From Candidatus Alcyoniella australis (GTDB taxonomy: Bacteria > Lernaellota > Lernaellaia > JAVCCG01 > Alcyoniellaceae), in the NCBI GenBank assembly GCA_030765605.1, contig JAVCCG010000085.1, forward strand, positions 62,001 through 126,000: a stretch of 64,000 nucleotides of DNA, given 5' to 3'. Position 1 is the stretch's first letter, and every line of letters begins with the position of its first letter. The notes under the pieces are model-generated. The model saw only the letters and a program-made list of their open reading frames with translations. It did no database searches and had not been told where the DNA came from. Positions 63,535-64,000 of the stretch are shown in pieces. The position numbers and the translations under genes are program-made.

Positions 63535-63998
63535 GACTTCTCTTCGGCGTAAGTGATGGTGAACGTGTTCTGATCACTGTCGTTGCCCGCGGGGCTGACC
63601 GTGATCGTGCAGTTCTTGTCGCCCTGCTCGAACACCAGGGTCTTGCCCATCGGTGTGGCCATCGACCCGTTGAGCTTCCAGCCCTGGGATTTGAAGTGGC
63701 CCTCGTAGAAACTCGAGATCTTGTCCGCGTCGGCCTTGGTCTGGAAGGTGCCGAACGCACCGTCGTCGCCGACCATTACCATCACCGGCTTGGCGCCATC
63801 GAAAATCTTGGCCTCGGGCGGCCAGTTGCTGGGCATGCTCACATTTTCGCCAAAGGCCATGGTTCCGCCGCTGTTCTCGTCGCCGCCGGAGATCGTGATC
63901 GTTCCGCCTTCGCTGTCTATCTCTACGTCGCCGCCGGCCTGCTGCTCGGCCACCCTCTCCAGCGCCTCGCTGGCCAACTTCTCGCCGCAGCTGCCGCA
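63531..63998 (-). CDS. lipoprotein-like protein, 5' end outside the window
   Basis: Frame open from the right window edge to a TGA at 63531-63533, 155 residues seen. It begins CGSCGEKLASEALERVAE, typical of the start of a lipoprotein after the lipid Cys, and contains an acidic glycine-rich strand region (GGTITISGGDEN) and a PEAKIFDGAKPVMVMVGD segment, a pattern I associate with a family of small deltaproteobacterial lipoproteins (DUF6591-like), not verified. A TTG at 63977 is internal to this pattern. Function unknown. Leads into tilS. Confidence 0.65.
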   Translation of the reverse strand, partial: CGSCGEKLASEALERVAEQQAGGDVEIDSEGGTITISGGDENSGGTMAFGENVSMPSNWPPEAKIFDGAKPVMVMVGDDGAFGTFQTKADADKISSFYEGHFKSQGWKLNGSMATPMGKTLVFEQGDKNCTITVSPAGNDSDQNTFTITYAEEKS

Positions 63999-64000
63999 AC

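Overview
GC-rich bacterial chromosome segment, almost fully coding, with no insertion sequence, prophage, CRISPR array or rRNA. It encodes Gram-negative envelope functions (LpxB, MsbA, WaaA, lipoproteins, an outer-membrane barrel), exported multihaem cytochromes c, and a housekeeping order (tilS-ftsH-folP-cdaA-cdaR-glmM-pdxJ-nnr-tsaE-lysC) that resembles the former Deltaproteobacteria. A DHH-CBS-CBS form of the CCA enzyme and Cys-rich or poly-Asp exported proteins fit the same broad group. My inference is an uncultured, anaerobic or respiratory deltaproteobacterium-like lineage (Myxococcota/Desulfobacterota neighbourhood, possibly a Lernaellota-type lineage). The rank below that is a guess.

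Layout. 1-7.2 kb: envelope-associated and unknown proteins, a Zn-phospholipase-C-like secreted protein, dihydrolipoyl dehydrogenase and a degenerate phosphoesterase, closed by a strong bidirectional terminator. 7.3-11.3 kb: a gingipain-type (C25) lipoprotein protease with poly-Asp tracts, divergent from glutamate dehydrogenase. 11.4-19.2 kb (-): mutS, amidase, xer recombinase and cca in one overlapping operon. 19.4-25.6 kb (+): site-2 protease, trpS, scpA, scpB, rluB and an exported six-hairpin-like protein. 25.7-27.9 kb: thiazole synthase (Thi4), with dgt and a MoaD/ThiS-like carrier on the opposite strand.

28.1-30.9 kb (+): a promoter-led outer-membrane barrel, a 13-haem cytochrome and a tetrahaem lipoprotein, a candidate trans-outer-membrane electron conduit. 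A large HEAT-repeat protein follows. 33.5-40.4 kb (-): a tightly coupled lipid A operon that starts with a PAP2-LpxB fusion, followed by MsbA, a GT39/ArnT-like glycosyltransferase, WaaA and a small membrane protein. 40.5-44.5 kb: a small exported protein, tRNA-Val(CAC), a membrane spermidine-synthase-like protein, and a basic disordered protein behind a 335-bp structured leader. 44.5-51.3 kb (-): a thiolase / enoyl-CoA hydratase / two acyl-CoA dehydrogenase operon with two operator-like palindromes, then DUF362 and a lipoprotein hydrolase. 51.9-64 kb (-): the conserved lysC...tilS block, which contains the c-di-AMP synthesis module cdaA-cdaR-glmM.

Genes are packed with ATGA-type stop/start overlaps, so most units are probably translationally coupled. 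Many starts are GTG or TTG, chosen here by Shine-Dalgarno (SD) spacing. Two genes (CPBP protease, TilS) have no ordinary start codon where one is expected and may start at CTG within a CTGA overlap. The most unusual items are the PAP2-LpxB fusion operon, the porin-cytochrome module, the C25 protease with a domain and a 16-Asp tract inserted in its catalytic domain, and an acidic C-terminal tail ending in Cys that two exported proteins share.
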